From NCBI RefSeq assembly GCF_030936135.1, contig NC_082596.1, forward strand, positions 101,579,383 through 101,643,382: a DNA stretch of 64,000 nt. The letters run 5' to 3'. Below the pieces are notes generated by a model, which worked only from the letters and a program-made list of their open reading frames with translations, made no database searches and was not told the origin of the DNA. Positions 28,001-42,206 of the stretch are shown piece by piece. The DNA is from Gavia stellata. Taxonomy: Eukaryota > Chordata > Aves > Gaviiformes > Gaviidae. The position numbers were made by a program, and so were the translations under genes. How positions within the stretch are numbered: position 1 is the first letter of the stretch; the number at the start of each line of letters is the position of its first letter.

Positions 28001-29431
28001 CTAGAAGACACAAAGATCACTTGCATTACATAGCAGTCATCAGTGCCTGGTGCACATTCATTCCCCAGGGTGTGGTTGATGCGTATCTAGGATTTTGGTT
28101 CAGGATTAACAGAGAACCCTCAAGAATTACCATAAATTTCTACAGAACGGATGCTTCATATATCACTCTGTTTATGCTCTGGCTTCCTATGAGGGTAAAA
28201 GTTAGAGAGCCTAGTTCTAAATGCAAATCACAGGTTATAAATATCAAAAGGTGCTGGCCAGGGCATGGGAAGGGAAGCTCTATTAGCAATCATCAGTAGA
28301 AAATAGCACCATTGTTTCCTAAGAATTTTGTATTCACATCTGGTGATGAGATCTTTATAAAACATCATCAGTGATGCTTTGAATGGGTACAGTTTGACAG
28401 CTGCAAATCTTAGGTACTACATGATATTACATTTTAAGAGTGAAGTCTAGTAAGACACCATTTCACAAATTAAATATATTACCTAATACATGCTTGACAG
28501 ACCACCATCTTGAAGGAAAGCCTGTAAAAATACTACTAGCTTGTTGTCTTATTTTTTATACAGCACCTCATATTTCAAGCAATTGAAAGCAATTCAATTT
28601 GAAATCACAAGCATTTATTTTTTAAATCAAATTAATTTGAATATTTCCAGTAACAGAAAAAGTCACCTAAGTCCAGATTCTGGCTTGACCATGTGCACTT
28701 TGAGGCATGATGTCCAAAAGGCAGGCTGTTTAGTTGCAACAACGGGGTGGGGGGGGTGTATGTTTCTGCATATATGCACATGGGGAATAGAGACTGGAAA
28801 AGTACATCCTCCTTTGTCAAACCACTTCAAGTTGCATGAGAATTTTTCCATGTACATGGTGCTCAGGCAGTCAAACTGGCATCAGATGGCCCACTGTACT
28901 AATTGTTCAAGCACACATTGGGATATTGCCACTGCTCCAAAAAACTTTAACAGAAGCAATGGGAAAGGGATACAGAAAACACAGTGAGAGTTGCATTTCT
29001 CCACTACATTTTCATATTGCATTAATTTCCCCTGGTATGGGGAAAAATGGATACCTCCAATTCTCAAAATGGGTAATTAACTACTGCTGTTACTTGTGGC
29101 TTCCTCTCACTGGTGATGAGTACCACAAAGGAGCAGCTTTCCCAGTGCAAGCAGAAGATTAGAGAAATTGAGTTTTAGCCTTTCAAAACTGCAGGGCTAA
29201 GCAAATGAGCAGTGTAAGGAAAAGAGTTTTTGTTGAACCTTGCTCTCAGGATACATGAGCCCTCTCTTTGGGTTCAGTCATTCCAACTTAGTCCAATCCA
29301 GAAAGAAGTTTGAGCTCCAGGATAACATGATCCAGATACACAGAGCCCAAGGGTTTAGCAAATGGAATTATCCCCCACATCCTGGTTGCTCACAGCATGC
29401 ACATTCTTGTTCCAAATCTGTTTTAAGTTCT

Positions 29432-30521
29432 TGTGGTGGGTTGACCCTGGCTGGACACCAGGTGCCCACCAAACCTGCTCTATCACTCCCCCTCCTCAGC
29501 TGGACTCAGGAGAGAAATATAACAAAAGGCTCATGGGTTGAGATAAGGTCAGGGAGTTGACTCACCAATTACCATCACAGGCAAAACAGACTCGACTTGG
29601 GGAAATTAGTTTAATTTATTACCAGTGAAAATCAGAGTAGGATAATGAGAAATAAAACCAAATCATAAAAACACCTTCTCCCCACCCCTGCCTTCTTCCC
29701 AGACTCAATTTCACTCCCAATTTTCTCTACCTCCTCTCCGCCAGTGGAACAGGGGTTGAAGTCAGTTCATCACATGCTGTTTCTGCTGCTTCTTCCTCCT
29801 CAGGGGGAGGACTCCTCACACTCTTCCCCTGCTCCACCGTGGGGTCCCTCCCACAGGAGATGGTCCTCCAAGAACTTCTCCAACATGAGTCCTTCCCACA
29901 GGCTACAGTTCTTCACAAACTGCTCCAGCGTGGGTCCCTTCCACGGGGTGCAGTCCTTCAGGAGCAGACTGCTCCAGCGTGGGTCCTCCATAGGGTCACA
30001 AGTCCTGCCAGCAAACCTGCTCCAGCATGGGCTCCACAGGTCCTGCAGGAGCTTGCTCCAGCACCAGCTTCTCACGGGCTCACAGCCTCCTTTGGGCATC
30101 CACCTGCTTTGATGTGGCTTCAGGTGGATATCTGTTCCACTGTTAACCTCTATGGGCTGCAGAGGGACAGCCTGCCTCACACCATGGTCTTCACCAGGGG
30201 CTGCACGGGTATCTCTGCTCTGGCACACCTCCTCCTCTCCTCCTTCTTCACTGACCTGGTGTCTGCAGAGTTGTTTCTCTCACGTATCCTCGCTCCTCTC
30301 TCCCACCTGCTGTTGCATAGCTGTTTTTTCCACCCGACTTAAATGTTATCCAGAGGCGCTACCACCATCACTGATGGGCTCGGCCTTGGCCAGCAGTGGG
30401 TCCATCTTGGAGCTGGTGGCAGTGGCTCTATTGGACATAGGGGAAGCTTCTGGCAGCTTCTCACAGAAACCACCCCCGTAGCCCCCCCACTACCAAAACT
30501 TGGCCACACAAACCCAATACA
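29432..30521 (-). mobile_element. Solo LTR of an avian endogenous retrovirus (ERVL-like)
   Basis: A 1,090-bp element begins TGTGGTGGGTTGACC and ends AACCCAATACA, so it has the TG...CA termini of an LTR. It is flanked by near-matching 5-bp repeats: GTTCT at 29427-29431 and GTCCT at 30522-30526, four of five bases alike. The sequence matches my memory of an abundant neoavian LTR family. No internal gag, pol or env region adjoins it, so it is a solo LTR left by recombination. I place it on the minus strand because AATAAA (29615-29620 on the minus strand) then lies about 180 bp from the 3' end, as expected for R-U5. The orientation is less sure than the identity. The GC-rich reading frames inside it are not genes. 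Confidence 0.82.
29831..30066. repeat. Tandem GCTCCAGCGTGGG-type motif inside the LTR
   Basis: Six copies of a GCTCCAgCgTGgG-like core followed by a C-rich arm occur at about 29831, 29876, 29922, 29971, 30019 and 30055. Spacing is about 45-49 bp except the last, which is about 36 bp. Between the cores are variants of CCACGGGGTGCAGTCCTTCA. The copies have diverged, so the array was part of the ancestral LTR rather than a late local expansion. Confidence 0.75.
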
Positions 30522-30765
30522 GTCCTCCACAGAATTAATGCAGCAGTTATGGTCAGGGTCTATCTCCCACTTTCTAACTTCTCATGATGCTTACAGTCTC
30601 CTGAGGAGCAAAACTGCCCATGAGGAAAGCAAAACTTAATAACAGCAAGAAATGGACAGTCACAGAGCCGGGCTTAGGGATGACAGGACTTAACACCTGC
30701 TAAAGATAACAGTAACCCCAGGCCCAGCCTCCTGTAGAAGTAAATACAAACTTTACTTCTGTAAT

Positions 30766-30925
30766 TCATAGAATTATAGAATAATAGAATAATTTAGATT
30801 CAAAGAGACCACTGGAGGTAGTCTAGACCAACACCCTGTTCAAGTCACTCAGGGACTTGTCTAGTTGGGTGTTAATGTCTCCAGGGATAGAGTTTCCACA
30901 ACCTCTCTGGGCAACCTAATTATAG
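30766..30925 (-). mobile_element. CR1 3' end, reverse orientation
   Basis: It begins with a degenerate run of CATAGAATTATAGAATAATA, the reverse complement of the CR1 terminal octamer repeats. It continues with a relic of the ACCACTGGAGGTAGTCTAGA (usually RATCATCTAGTCCAAC) block, CAGGGATAGAGTTTCCACAA and CCTCTCTGGGCAACCT, all typical of CR1 3' UTRs. Only about 160 bp are kept, a heavily 5'-truncated insertion. It lies in the sense direction of the inferred FARS2 transcript. Confidence 0.88.
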
Positions 30926-33900
30926 CTAATTTTTAATTTAATGCTCTCCCCCATGAGTTCCTCATACAGAGAGACCTGCAAAATACATTTGCTTGCTAAC
31001 ACACAAAACCAAACCTATAGTTGAGGAACTCATATTTTCAAAAAGGAAGAATAGGCAGAGACTGTATGTGAAAAACTTGGGAAAGATTCAAAGGTGCCCA
31101 AGTACCTTGACAAGTCACACAAAGAAAAATCTCACATTTATACATCTACTTCTCAGGCCTTAGAAACCCCATTTACTGTCTACTGTCTACACCTGACCTG
31201 AAATGCACGATGCACTACAAATGCCTTTCTTTTTCTTTCTGCATCTAGCCTCCAACACAATATACTGATGGCCTTTGCAACTCTAAGGTGAAGACAACAG
31301 AATTATCCTGCAGAGCTGCTTATCCACAGCACTTGAAAAAACAAAATATGCTAGGAGGATACACTGATCTCTATAGTGAAGCAAACAACCAGAATTAAAA
31401 AAAAGTCCAAGATGAATTGGTTTCTTGGACTTCTGTTTACAAAATGATTTTTCTTAGTTTTGGATTTATATTCCAAACATCTAGAATATTTCTACTTCAG
31501 AATTTAATTGTGGCAAGGGACGTTAAAACCATGAAATGAGAACAGCTTTCATTTAAAAATAATTCATTTAAGATCTCATCCATCACCAATGGAGATGTTA
31601 ATTTAAGGAGGAAAGTTGATATGTTTATAACAAGCTATTGTGTACTTTTCCAGATGATGGCAACATGCTGACAGCTTTAAAAGAAGTAGACATGTTACTG
31701 TAAGTTTTACTGTCTAAGCAGCCTTCTCCCTCTGCAATAATCTAACAGCTTACATTTACAGTTGATTATCATTTCTACGAAATTCCAACATTTGCTAATG
31801 ATCTCCAAGACTGGGAAAAACAGCATTTTCTGTCTCAAGCCTTCTCCTGTATACACACTATTCTTCTAAAATAGCCTGAAAGACGACACATGCACTTCTT
31901 TTTCATAAAGCACTTGTTCTCAGTTCTTTTAAAATATTTCAGACAGCACTATTCTCGCTTCCACTTCTATAAGATGTGCCAGCCAATGGAACATAATTCA
32001 TCCTCAGGAAAAGCAGTTTAGAGTAAGCTTTTTTTGCAAGCAGCAGAACCAGCAAAACTTTATTTCCTCTATGTCTGGAGGCAAAGCTTGTTTGCAGGTT
32101 CAGTGGTAAGGGACAAATTCATCCTGCTACCTCTGCTTTAGCTGAGGCATTAATATGTCTCTCTTCTTTATTAAGCCCTTTATTCTCACACACCACCTGT
32201 AACTTGCTGTCTTTGGCAATCTGGACACCCTTTGTGAAATTTGACTGAAAATAAGTGGAAAAAGGAGGGGTGACAGCAGATGTAAAAATACCATCTTGCA
32301 GCCATCACTTCCTTGGGAATCTATGCTTTAAAAACTGGATTTTTTAATGAATAATATTAAACTCAAGCCAACAGTGTCTTCAAGAAGCAACAGCAAAAAC
32401 ACAGCATCCAGCAACAGCTTAAGTGAAAATAGCACTCTGGTTCTCAAAAATGATAGAACTTTAGTCTATTTTCACTGATAAAGGTCGTTGCTAAAGAACA
32501 CACAGACGATCTGCCACTCTGGGGGCAGATTACACTTTGGTACATCCATTTCACTTCTTTCCTATAATTCATCCAGGATACTCAATGCTTTCACTGGGTT
32601 GCAACACGTTTAAGTATGAGCAGATCCATTAACATCCAGAAATCTGAAACAAGCTGCCATTGCATTTCACTATACATGGACAGGGATTACTATAGAGCCT
32701 TTGTAGAGTCAAACCATATGTGCATAGAGGGGCTGTGCAACACAAACTGAATGCTTCCCTGTAGGTGATCCTGGGCAGAACGACAGTCACTGCTTTTTAA
32801 AGGTCTGCTTTTTCAAAGGTGTTGGGAGGTATGACAGCAATGATGATAATTTTTTGAAACAATAGACTATACATGGAAACAATAAGCTACATCAGAGCCA
32901 GAGAAGTTGAACTGACATATTCAGACACAAGAAACCAAATCCCAATTCCTAATCAGTAGAGTTCAGATAAATATTCTCTAATCATATCCTTGAAAATCTT
33001 GTGTCAGTCAAACAGCAGGTTTGTGACAGAGCAAGAGAAGTTTTCCCGACTTGTACAATAATACCCTGATCATTTACCTATACTGTTTCAAGATATGTAA
33101 CAAGCAAGATATGATATCCTGCTTCACAATACATTAATATATTAAATATTTTTTCTGCTTTTATTCCCATGTGACACCAAAAAAGTAGACCATGTATACA
33201 TTTTCATTCTCCTGTTACTCAGATTTGTAACTTAAAGATATAGTTCTCCTTCTAAAAGGACATTACTAATTTTTTGAGAAACAAAGGCAAGGGAGAAAAA
33301 TCATTTGCTTACCTAGGTCCCTTGTCAAATGCAAAAGTAGCAATATAAGCTCATCAATCAGCAGCTAGAGACAAAAAAAGCAAGTATTTAGATCACCTAC
33401 TCCATTCCTTTTCTGAAGTCTGGACCACTCCCTAAAGTATACAGACATATTCTTGTAATAAATGTCCCCCAACATCATTGTAGATGATACACAATCACAC
33501 ATCACCATAGCCTGAGCATATGTCATGCTTATTTAAGAAGGTAATGTCTGCCTCAAAAGTAGCATATATGTCCTGTGCTATGTTGCAGTCGCTACGGAAA
33601 CTTTTTTCTTGTAAAGCAACAGAGAAAATACCACCTAAAACCTCAGCGTCTTGTTGGTATAATATTTAGTGTTGCTTCAGTAACTCTTAAATGCCTCTGC
33701 AAAAAAATTCGAGGCTCTTTCTAACAGTTTTTGACTGACACAGACCTAATTTTTTTTAGGCTAGTTTTCACTGACAGGTATGCAACTGACACCTTAGAGA
33801 ATCCCTATTTATATTGTACTGTTAATTGGGTGCAAACTATCAAAAGGATAAGCAAACCCAAGTGACAGATTTATGGCTAGTTACACAACTGCTAAACTGA

Positions 33901-36900
33901 GAAAGGCTTATAAGCTAACACCCAAATAGTTGGTGTATATATACACCTACTATTCCTATTTATGCTACTAATACATAAGAAGCCTGGTAGCTTTCATAAA
34001 CTCTTAGACTGTAAATCATTCAGACTCACAACAAGGTCTGCCAATATTTGCAAAGCAAACACAGGACGCATCTACATGGAATCTCTGCATTCAGTGTCAA
34101 TACCCACAGCCAGCTCCCACCACCCTTCCTCACTCACCCTGAACAGTATCTTAACTTCATGAACTGCCACAGCTAAGGTGTTGGGGCAGCTCACCTAATA
34201 AGGTACAACACAGCATGGGTTAATGTGATAGAAATCTGATCGAAGGTAAGAATGTTTCACGTGCTCAGATGAGACATTTGGCCATTCTGAACTATGACTG
34301 TGCAATGGCTTTGCCTACAAACCTGCTGCAAACTTGCCTTTATGCAGAAAGGTTTCCTCTGGTTGTCCTTCAAACTCACATAAAATGTAAAGGCACCTCC
34401 CAACATGAAGCTACACTGCTTTACACAAATGTAAAAAAAACGAAAACCAAAATGACAGCATTAGAGACATCTTCATGATCCACGATGAAAACATACTTTA
34501 CTGGACAACTAAACATTTGACATTAGAGAACCTCCTTTTCGCTCTCAGGTGAAGACAACTTATTAAAAGTTTGCGGTTTTAACCCTTAATGTTACATATA
34601 ACTTAAGGGGTTTTTTGGATGTGGTAAAAAAGTAGACATACAATAAAGTTACAATCTGCTCCCTTTTTCAGCATAAAAATATTTTCAATCACATAGAAAT
34701 GGATCTGGTTTATGTGTAATATAAGATGATCAGATATGATGTTACAATTAGCAAGAAAAAGAGGTTTAGCAGTAAAATGTCCAGCTTTTAAATGAAGGTC
34801 CAGCACTAGGAAAGCCAACTGTCAGTACTTCTGCACTTGCCATATCATAGACATACAAATATACTGGTTTATGTAATTACCATCTCAGTAGGTAAGACAC
34901 TAGTAAAGCCAACATACCAGCATTTCCCAAGCTTACTACAACTAAATCATATGCCTACAGGTTCAATCCAAGGATGATCAAAGTTAATGAAAAAAATTCC
35001 CATTTAATTCAATGAGCTGTGGATCAGTTCCAGACAGCTAGCTGCTTCTCCGTCCTCTTTCTTTATCAAAAGCACTCCAACAGTGTAAAAGTGAAGAGGA
35101 CTCCATACGAGTCTACAGATTTTGTATCTCCCTTCAGATCTGAATTTTAAATTAATTGACAGTTGACTATTACATACAATTAAGTAATCTTTTCCATAAA
35201 GCTATATTAGAGGCTACTCCAGGTTTTGAGGGAAAACAGACTACTACTATTACTGTTACATCAGTAGCTTTAAAAGATTTCAATGATTTCTTTCACATAC
35301 AAATCTACCCTCATTATAAATTTGTGCCACATTGTTCACCATTACAGCAATATTGCCATATCTGAGCACTAAATTTAAAAGGCTAAGATTAACAGAAAGA
35401 TAATCTGAAGTTATCTAAAGACAAAGAAATAAAGAATGAATGTTCAGATCAAATAACTATCTATTTTTAATTACGTTTGAAATGTAATGTCACAATTGTC
35501 GGACAACTTCAACTGAAGTGGAACATTACATTTATGAAACCTATCTGAATAGCCTTTGATTCAATTCTTGTTAACAATGCTTTTTCACATTCTATTTTTC
35601 AATAAATGTTTGCATTAAAAATGAGAATTTAATTTCAGCTCCTCAAAACTCAGCTCCCAGTGCTGCACAGATGCTTAGTTTTGTCTCCTTGTAGTCAGGG
35701 TTTCAGCAGATGTCCATTCAGATCAGCCTAAAGACCCTCATTCATTTAAAGCAAAGCTGGACAGGAATTGCTGTAAAATCTTTATTTGGGAATCCAATCT
35801 ATGCATCACTGCTATTAGCCATCACATAAACAATGTCTTAAATCTAATAAGCATTGAATAGGAAATTAAAATAATAATCTTTTCTGTTGAAGAATAAGTC
35901 AGTTAAATGAAAACTGAAGTTGTCTGCTTTCAACAGGGCAAATGGTGACTAAAACTTCACATTCCACAAGCTTAAACCAAAAACGGTGTTTAGACATAGT
36001 TTCAATAAAATTTGTGCATGCAATGCTGCCTAGTTGGCAACCTTACATCCTCCCCACTCTAAGACAGATTTCAATTATTTCTTGTTGGAAAAGGCATTTT
36101 CTCTGATCAAATCCATCATGCCCAAGTTCAAAGAGTTCTGTAGGTATAACCGAAGAGGTCTACTCTTAGCACCTCCTTCTATTTTATGTCAGAGAACCAC
36201 ATTAAAAACAATGGAAAGGGATCACTGTTACTACAGCCTTTATTACCACACCTCAGATCTCCTTTGCTGTAGCTACTCAGAAGCCCTAGACATCTGTGTT
36301 GCACCACTGGGAACCTTGTGACCTGGGAGTCAGAGCAGCAGAATTTTATTCCCATGCAGTACAAAAACATGCCTCATGGTGCCCTAAAATCCAGAATTGG
36401 ACTGTGAAATGATCTCCCAGTCTGCTTGCTCCTTTGCCAGAGAAGATTACTGCAGAGCCACTTTTAAGCATCCAATTAAAAACGATGCTAGCAGGTTTTT
36501 TTGACTAGGTCCAGATGTGCAAGAAATGGTTCTAAACTCAGCTCTTGACTGAGTACAGACATCGCTGCAGAATAACAGACTATTAAAGAGACAATGAGTA
36601 AAACCTGATTCCTATAAATTTACCCAGGCACTAATACTGCTCTTGAAAAACACTTGAGACTTTCTTCTACTTTAAAACACTGCTGTCAGCTCACTCTCCT
36701 TAAGGACCCATCATCTCTGAAACATGTAAATGGGACCTACAAGTTGTACTATGAAATAAATTCTATTTACTCTGACTTTTTTTTTTTTACATAATGCAAA
36801 AGCCTTTATTGCTTTGGTATGATTCCCTATCACTGAAGCTCTTTTCTGTTGAGTGGAACAGAAATCAATGACCAGATTTTTTTATTCTTCCATTTATGTG

Positions 36901-39900
36901 CTAGCGATTTAGGCTGTTGTGTTCCCTTACTGTTAATTGGGTTTAGAAGCAGAAGACCCCTTCATCTCTCAAGAACTGTTAACCCAAAGTCTTAGGCTAG
37001 AATTGCAAGTATATACACTATGTTACAGCAAACAAAATCTGTTTAGAAACTCTGTGTCATCATTTACATGTGATCCCAAATCACATGGGTTGCAAATACT
37101 AATAAAGCAGGGAAAACAGTACAGGAAAAAGCACCTAGCCTACACAGAGTGCAGTATTGACTGGCATGTTGTAAAAGGACAAAAAACAACCCACCACAGA
37201 AGTTTCTAAATGACACAGTTCATTCCAACCCATGTAACCTACACAAAATGCTGGATGCACACAAACAGCAGGATTCACAAACAATACAGACAGCTCTGCC
37301 AGCAAGTCTCACACAATCACAGTATCTGTCTCAATACAGTTGGTCTCACAGCAATACAAATTTCAGAAGGTAAACCAAAAATGAAGTAAGATTGCACTGC
37401 TAAAGATTTTCAGTTTGGTTTCCTTTACCCTGGTCTTTTTAGCAAACTCATTTACTATATATACATATTTGTTTAACTACTCTGGTGTTATTTCCTTGAT
37501 TCCAGCACTAAAATTTACCACAGGTGGTTGGATAACATGTTTCTTCAAAATCACACGTGACTTTATCAAGCCTCTGTGCTGCCTCAGTCTTCCAACACAT
37601 TGCTGGGCTTCAAGATGAAAGACTGACTTTGCTCTTTTAAGAACAAGTGTACTCAAGAAGACTCATAAGAATTAACTGCCTGGCCAACCTTCATTAACAA
37701 GCTTAAAAATTTTACTTTGTATATTCCACAGTTATGAATGTATACAGGTTACCAAAAGACAGAAAACCCTGATTTGCAAATATTCTACTTACATTATCAA
37801 ACATTCTCTGTAACTGTAGCTAAAGAAATGCATTAACTATGTTTAAAGCCTAAGGGTAAAAAGGGTGTCATCTTTTTCCTTAAAAATACTTTAACTACAA
37901 CAAATGACACTGAATTATAGACAATGCTGCTGAGAAATAGTCATGAGAAATTTTATAATAAAATCCCTCAATTTAAGTTCTGCCTACTGAAATACATACT
38001 AGACAAATTTTAAAATGGATTTGCTTAATCCTGTTCTAATTTTCTGATACAACTATGATCTGGTTCTGTTAAAGTTTATGGCTAGGATTAATTTAGTCAA
38101 TGACACTTCATATGTATTCAGGCACACCTACCCTACCTCGTAACACTGTATTTGATTACGCCTGAACACTACTACCTTTACAGCTTTCAAGAGGTGTTGA
38201 CATTTCCTGTAACTTGTTAAAGAACTACTAGTTCCAGGATATTCTATAGCAAGCAAAGCAGGGGAAGTGTGACTTAAAATATAGATATAAATTCTGTCTC
38301 CATCCACTCCTGCTACCACAGCATAAAAAAAGTTTGAGGGTGTTACAGTAGAAAGAATAAAACTAGTATCACTAACTTCTTTCTTTGTCATTAATGCTAG
38401 AAAATAGGGTATATTTGGGTCCATGGCTCACAACGCCCTAGGATAATGGGGCCCCAAGCAGCTTCATGCTTTATCTTTAATGTTACCAGGTAACATCTCC
38501 TATAAGGCTTGCTAATGTTGATATACTTACTCCAGATAAAGCACAACACAAAGAACAAAAGAAAACCTTTGTTTGAAAGGCTTTGAAAATGCCATATATT
38601 TTAATTATGTCAGAGAACCCTTCTGTGGCACCAGATACTTGAAAGTCACACTTCCCTCCAGGCCAAGCCTCAGTAGAAGAAGATATAGACAGAGCTCAGG
38701 ATACACATCTCAAACTATGGCAAACAGAATTATCTCTCCATCCAGTCTTTAGATAAGAAAGGCAACATCCCCTCATCTTGCATTTTGAGCCAAGATATAC
38801 ACATTGACTGAATCAAATCTTTATTATTAATGAAGAATAAGGTGTTATTATTATAGCTCAAGGTCACATATGACAGAACAATATTCAGTTAATGCCACGT
38901 CCATTATGTACCGAGAAAATCAAAATTAAAACATAATAATTGTTCTTATTTTTTTCTTTAAAACCATTTGTAGAATTCCAATTTGCAACATGTTGAAAGA
39001 TCAAGTTCCACACAGGCCCAGCAGGCTCTGTCACTCAGGGTCTGGAATGAGAGCAGTCAGGGGACACTGGGGTCAAATGAACTCCTAATATCAGGTGAGG
39101 AAATAGGATTGATATCTTAAATGGTGTTTATAAAAAAATCATTTCAACACAGGGAGTTGAAAAGAAACTAGAGTAAGCATGGTGTTCCCACACACTTAGT
39201 TCAAGTCTTCATCTATCCAGCAGAGTTTCTGTTTGTAGAATGAATATTATATTAAGAATATAACCTACCACAAGAAAACAGGGAAAAAAATGACAGTATC
39301 AGAATCAGATACATTGGGAAGGGTGGGGGAAATAAGAAACACAATCTATGCAGGTAGGGAGAGGGACAGAAGAGAAAACAGAAAATGAAAAAGCTAACTT
39401 ATCAAGCAACATCTCTCTATCTGTTTAGAACAACTTTCTTCCATAGAATTTGACAAAGCTAGCGTGCCAACATAAAAAGCAAGTAGCTTTTCTAAGTTCA
39501 GACCTATATAGAGCTGATATTTAATTACCTCTTCAATATCAGATAATTTTATATGTGCAATACCATATCTGCCCATTTTAGAACATTATCTTCCCAAGGG
39601 AAGAGCTGGTGTAATGCCCTATGCAATTTTTCACCCTGAAAGTAATTAGTATAATAAAAGTTAAAATGAATGTTGCAAAAATAGCTATGTTTACAGCCAA
39701 AATAAGAAAACAATGAAAAGATTATGCTAATACTCCCAAAAATAAGAACACTCTCAATGAAGGTCTTAAACTGTGTTGAAAGTCAAACCAATTTTGAAAT
39801 CCTACACAAAAAAATTTTGAAAAGAAGCATCATTAAATCTCTGAGAACCCTGATAATTTGCTCTGTTTCTGTTTTTCTCCATTTTAGATGCAGCATACAT

Positions 39901-40623
39901 ACTTCACCAGGAATTATTTCCAAAAAAGGCAGAAGTTAAACCATTATGAAGATCACCTGCACAAAAATAAATGAAAGGAAATCCTGGCATGTATAGTGCC
40001 AAGAAAAAGAAACAAAAAACCCAACCTGATCTTGGGCAAAACTGATCCTAGGCTACAAAGCATACCTGAAAAAGCTAATCACAGAAATTCTAGAACAGGG
40101 AGATACTTAATTCAGGCCTCCCAACAGGAGAACTCATAAATCGTGGCAGAACAGTACTTCAAACTATTTCTTCCCCCATTCCTCTTTCCTGTCTTTCTGT
40201 AGAATGTTAAACCCATCCCTACAGGAAAGCTGGCAGCTCCACTTCATAGGTCTGCATCCCCACCTAAATCCACCCTCATCCCCAGTTTGAGCTAGAACAC
40301 AAAACTTCATGAAGAAACTCAGACACACATTGTCTTTAGCTTATTCCAGTACAAGGACAGGAACAGAACAGACTGGAAGGTTCATGGCGGGATTTCTAAG
40401 GCTGTAACTATTGCCTCTCCCAACATCTTGCTGAGCTCACTCCCCATTCACCAGAGCATCCTATGCTGATTCTAACTTGCATCAATTATAAGTGGTTCAT
40501 AAAGTAAGGAGAACCTAATTCTGCCACCTGTTCTCCCAGTGAACAGTAACTTACTGCTTATGTAGTTGGACTTATCTCAAAGGAATTGTATTCAAAGATG
40601 TGGACATACTCCAATATAACGAT

Positions 40624-40690
40624 GATAGGTAGACGATGATAATCTTCTAAATGACAAATTCTATCTACCTATTATTATTATCTACCTATC
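40624..40690. repeat. Imperfect inverted repeat, 20-bp arms
   Basis: GATAGGTAGACGATGATAAT at 40624-40643 pairs with 40671-40690 (reverse complement GATAGGTAGATAATAATAAT), 17 of 20 positions matching, with a 27-nt loop. The right arm is itself part of an ATT/CTAT-rich simple repeat. Origin by simple-repeat mutation is likely. Confidence 0.75.
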
Positions 40691-40767
40691 TTTATATCTC
40701 AAGCCTCATTATTTTTCTTTGCCTTTATTAGGAGTAGGGAAACGCATGAATTCTATATGGAAAGTAA

Positions 40768-40804
40768 AGTTAGTTAGTTAGCATACCTAGTTAGTTAGCA
40801 TACC
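40768..40804. repeat. TTAG-rich short tandem repeat
   Basis: AGTTAGTTAGTTAGCATACC is followed by TAGTTAGTTAGCATACC: a 17-bp unit, itself built on (TTAG)n, present about twice. A simple repeat. Confidence 0.8.
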
Positions 40805-42162
40805 CGTCTTTTACAGTTGATGAAGAAAGATTTTTATTATTAATTAAAACAAAGAAGGACTGAAAACTTGTTACTTCCTAAAAAGGCTGGCAGTGCTGAT
40901 GTCAAAGACAGATTCAGAAAGCTAAATTTATTTGTAGTTACTTACCCACAAGCAGAGATAATCTTTCCTCAGCTCTGCTTCCTTCACCTGTTAGCTTTAG
41001 TCAGTGCTTTGTTTCTTCTCTTCAGGGACTGACTGAAAGACAAATTTTGGCAGAGTCACCCCAGATATAAAAACTAAACCAGAAATAAAATAAAAGGAAA
41101 GTTCTGTCTAGAAGTGTGAAGGCATGTAAGGAAATACCGACAATTCATCTATCTTACAAATGCATCAGAGGCATGATATATTTAGAAACATGTCCCTAAT
41201 GTGCTATCATGAATGCTGGCCAGAGCTCTGGGGACATAAAACAGATAGTGACACAAGATGAAAGACCAAAAATGTCAAGGATCATGCAAAATTAAGTTAA
41301 ACTCTACCATTACTACAATTCGCTAATATGGGTATATCGTTTTCCTCATTTAAATGAAAACACTGCTCCATAGTTTCCTTTCCACTCCAGAAATATCCTC
41401 TTTAGATTTCTTCGCTTCAGCTTCATATTTAAAACTGCTGGGGTTTTTTCTGGACCCAAAGTCCAAGCTACCAGAACAAAAAGTCAGATGGATGCATAGC
41501 ATCATATAAAATGAAAATGCATTACAAGTGGAAAACCATATTCCCCCTCATCACACACTCAGAAAACTAAACAGATACAATCTGCTTAATCCTTGCTAAG
41601 TAGGCTGCTTTACACATCCATTGTAAACCACAGTTTTGCTTAACCTTTCTTTCCCTAAAAAAAAAATATTAGGGTCTTCCACATGTCCCATTCTCAGGGG
41701 TCACACCTTTCCCCAATAACACCTTTTCAACATATTATATAATAACTTTCCACTTATTTTAGCTTGGATAACATGTTTTCTTACATCAGCTCCACTCTAC
41801 CTTAGAGCAACATGATACTTCTACCCCCGCTGAAAAATTACACACAAGAAATATTTATAAGATGATGCTTGGTGAGATGGATTTTCAGGGAAGGACTTAA
41901 GCAATAGCCTGTGACTTGAATGGAGCTAGGCCTCTAGTATTGTCTGACAAGAGGGCCCATGCCCACAATGCAGGGAGCAGGAGAAGAACCGGGATGCACC
42001 CAAGCAGCAGGTTGTCTTTGATTTCCCATACCTGGGACACGGAACTGGGTCACCAGAAAAAACCCACAGCACTGTGTTAGCTGTGCATGAATCCCCAATG
42101 CCACAGCATGAAGAATCTGAGATGAACAGCATGACCTTCACCTTTACCACCACATGACTATG

Positions 42163-42206
42163 CACATGCTTTTATATGTATTCACACATGCTTTTATACA
42201 TATTCA
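42163..42206. repeat. 22-bp tandem repeat, two copies
   Basis: CACATGCTTTTATATGTATT(CA) is followed directly by CACATGCTTTTATACATATT(CA), with two to three base changes. A further CATATTCATA remnant follows. It lies about 400 bp upstream of a CR1 3' end and looks unrelated to it. Confidence 0.85.

Larger units (their letters stand above)
16171..29426. other. Intronic AT-rich DNA with few recognisable elements
   Basis: Apart from the palindrome at 20.3 kb, the CR1 scrap at 23.35 kb and the 135-bp duplication at 24.74 kb, I recognise nothing. The longest frames (129 codons at 21.7-22.1 kb, minus; 148 codons at 28.5-29.0 kb, plus) have no protein-like family signature and are best taken as chance. 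Confidence 0.6.

Noticed and set aside
28541..28987. 148-codon plus-strand open frame
   Set aside because: No family resemblance, overlaps other frames on both strands, low-complexity G-run inside. Likely chance.
29744..30639. Overlapping open frames of 98-167 codons on both strands
   Set aside because: They are inside the solo LTR, where the GC-rich repeated block lacks stop codons. They do not resemble retroviral proteins.
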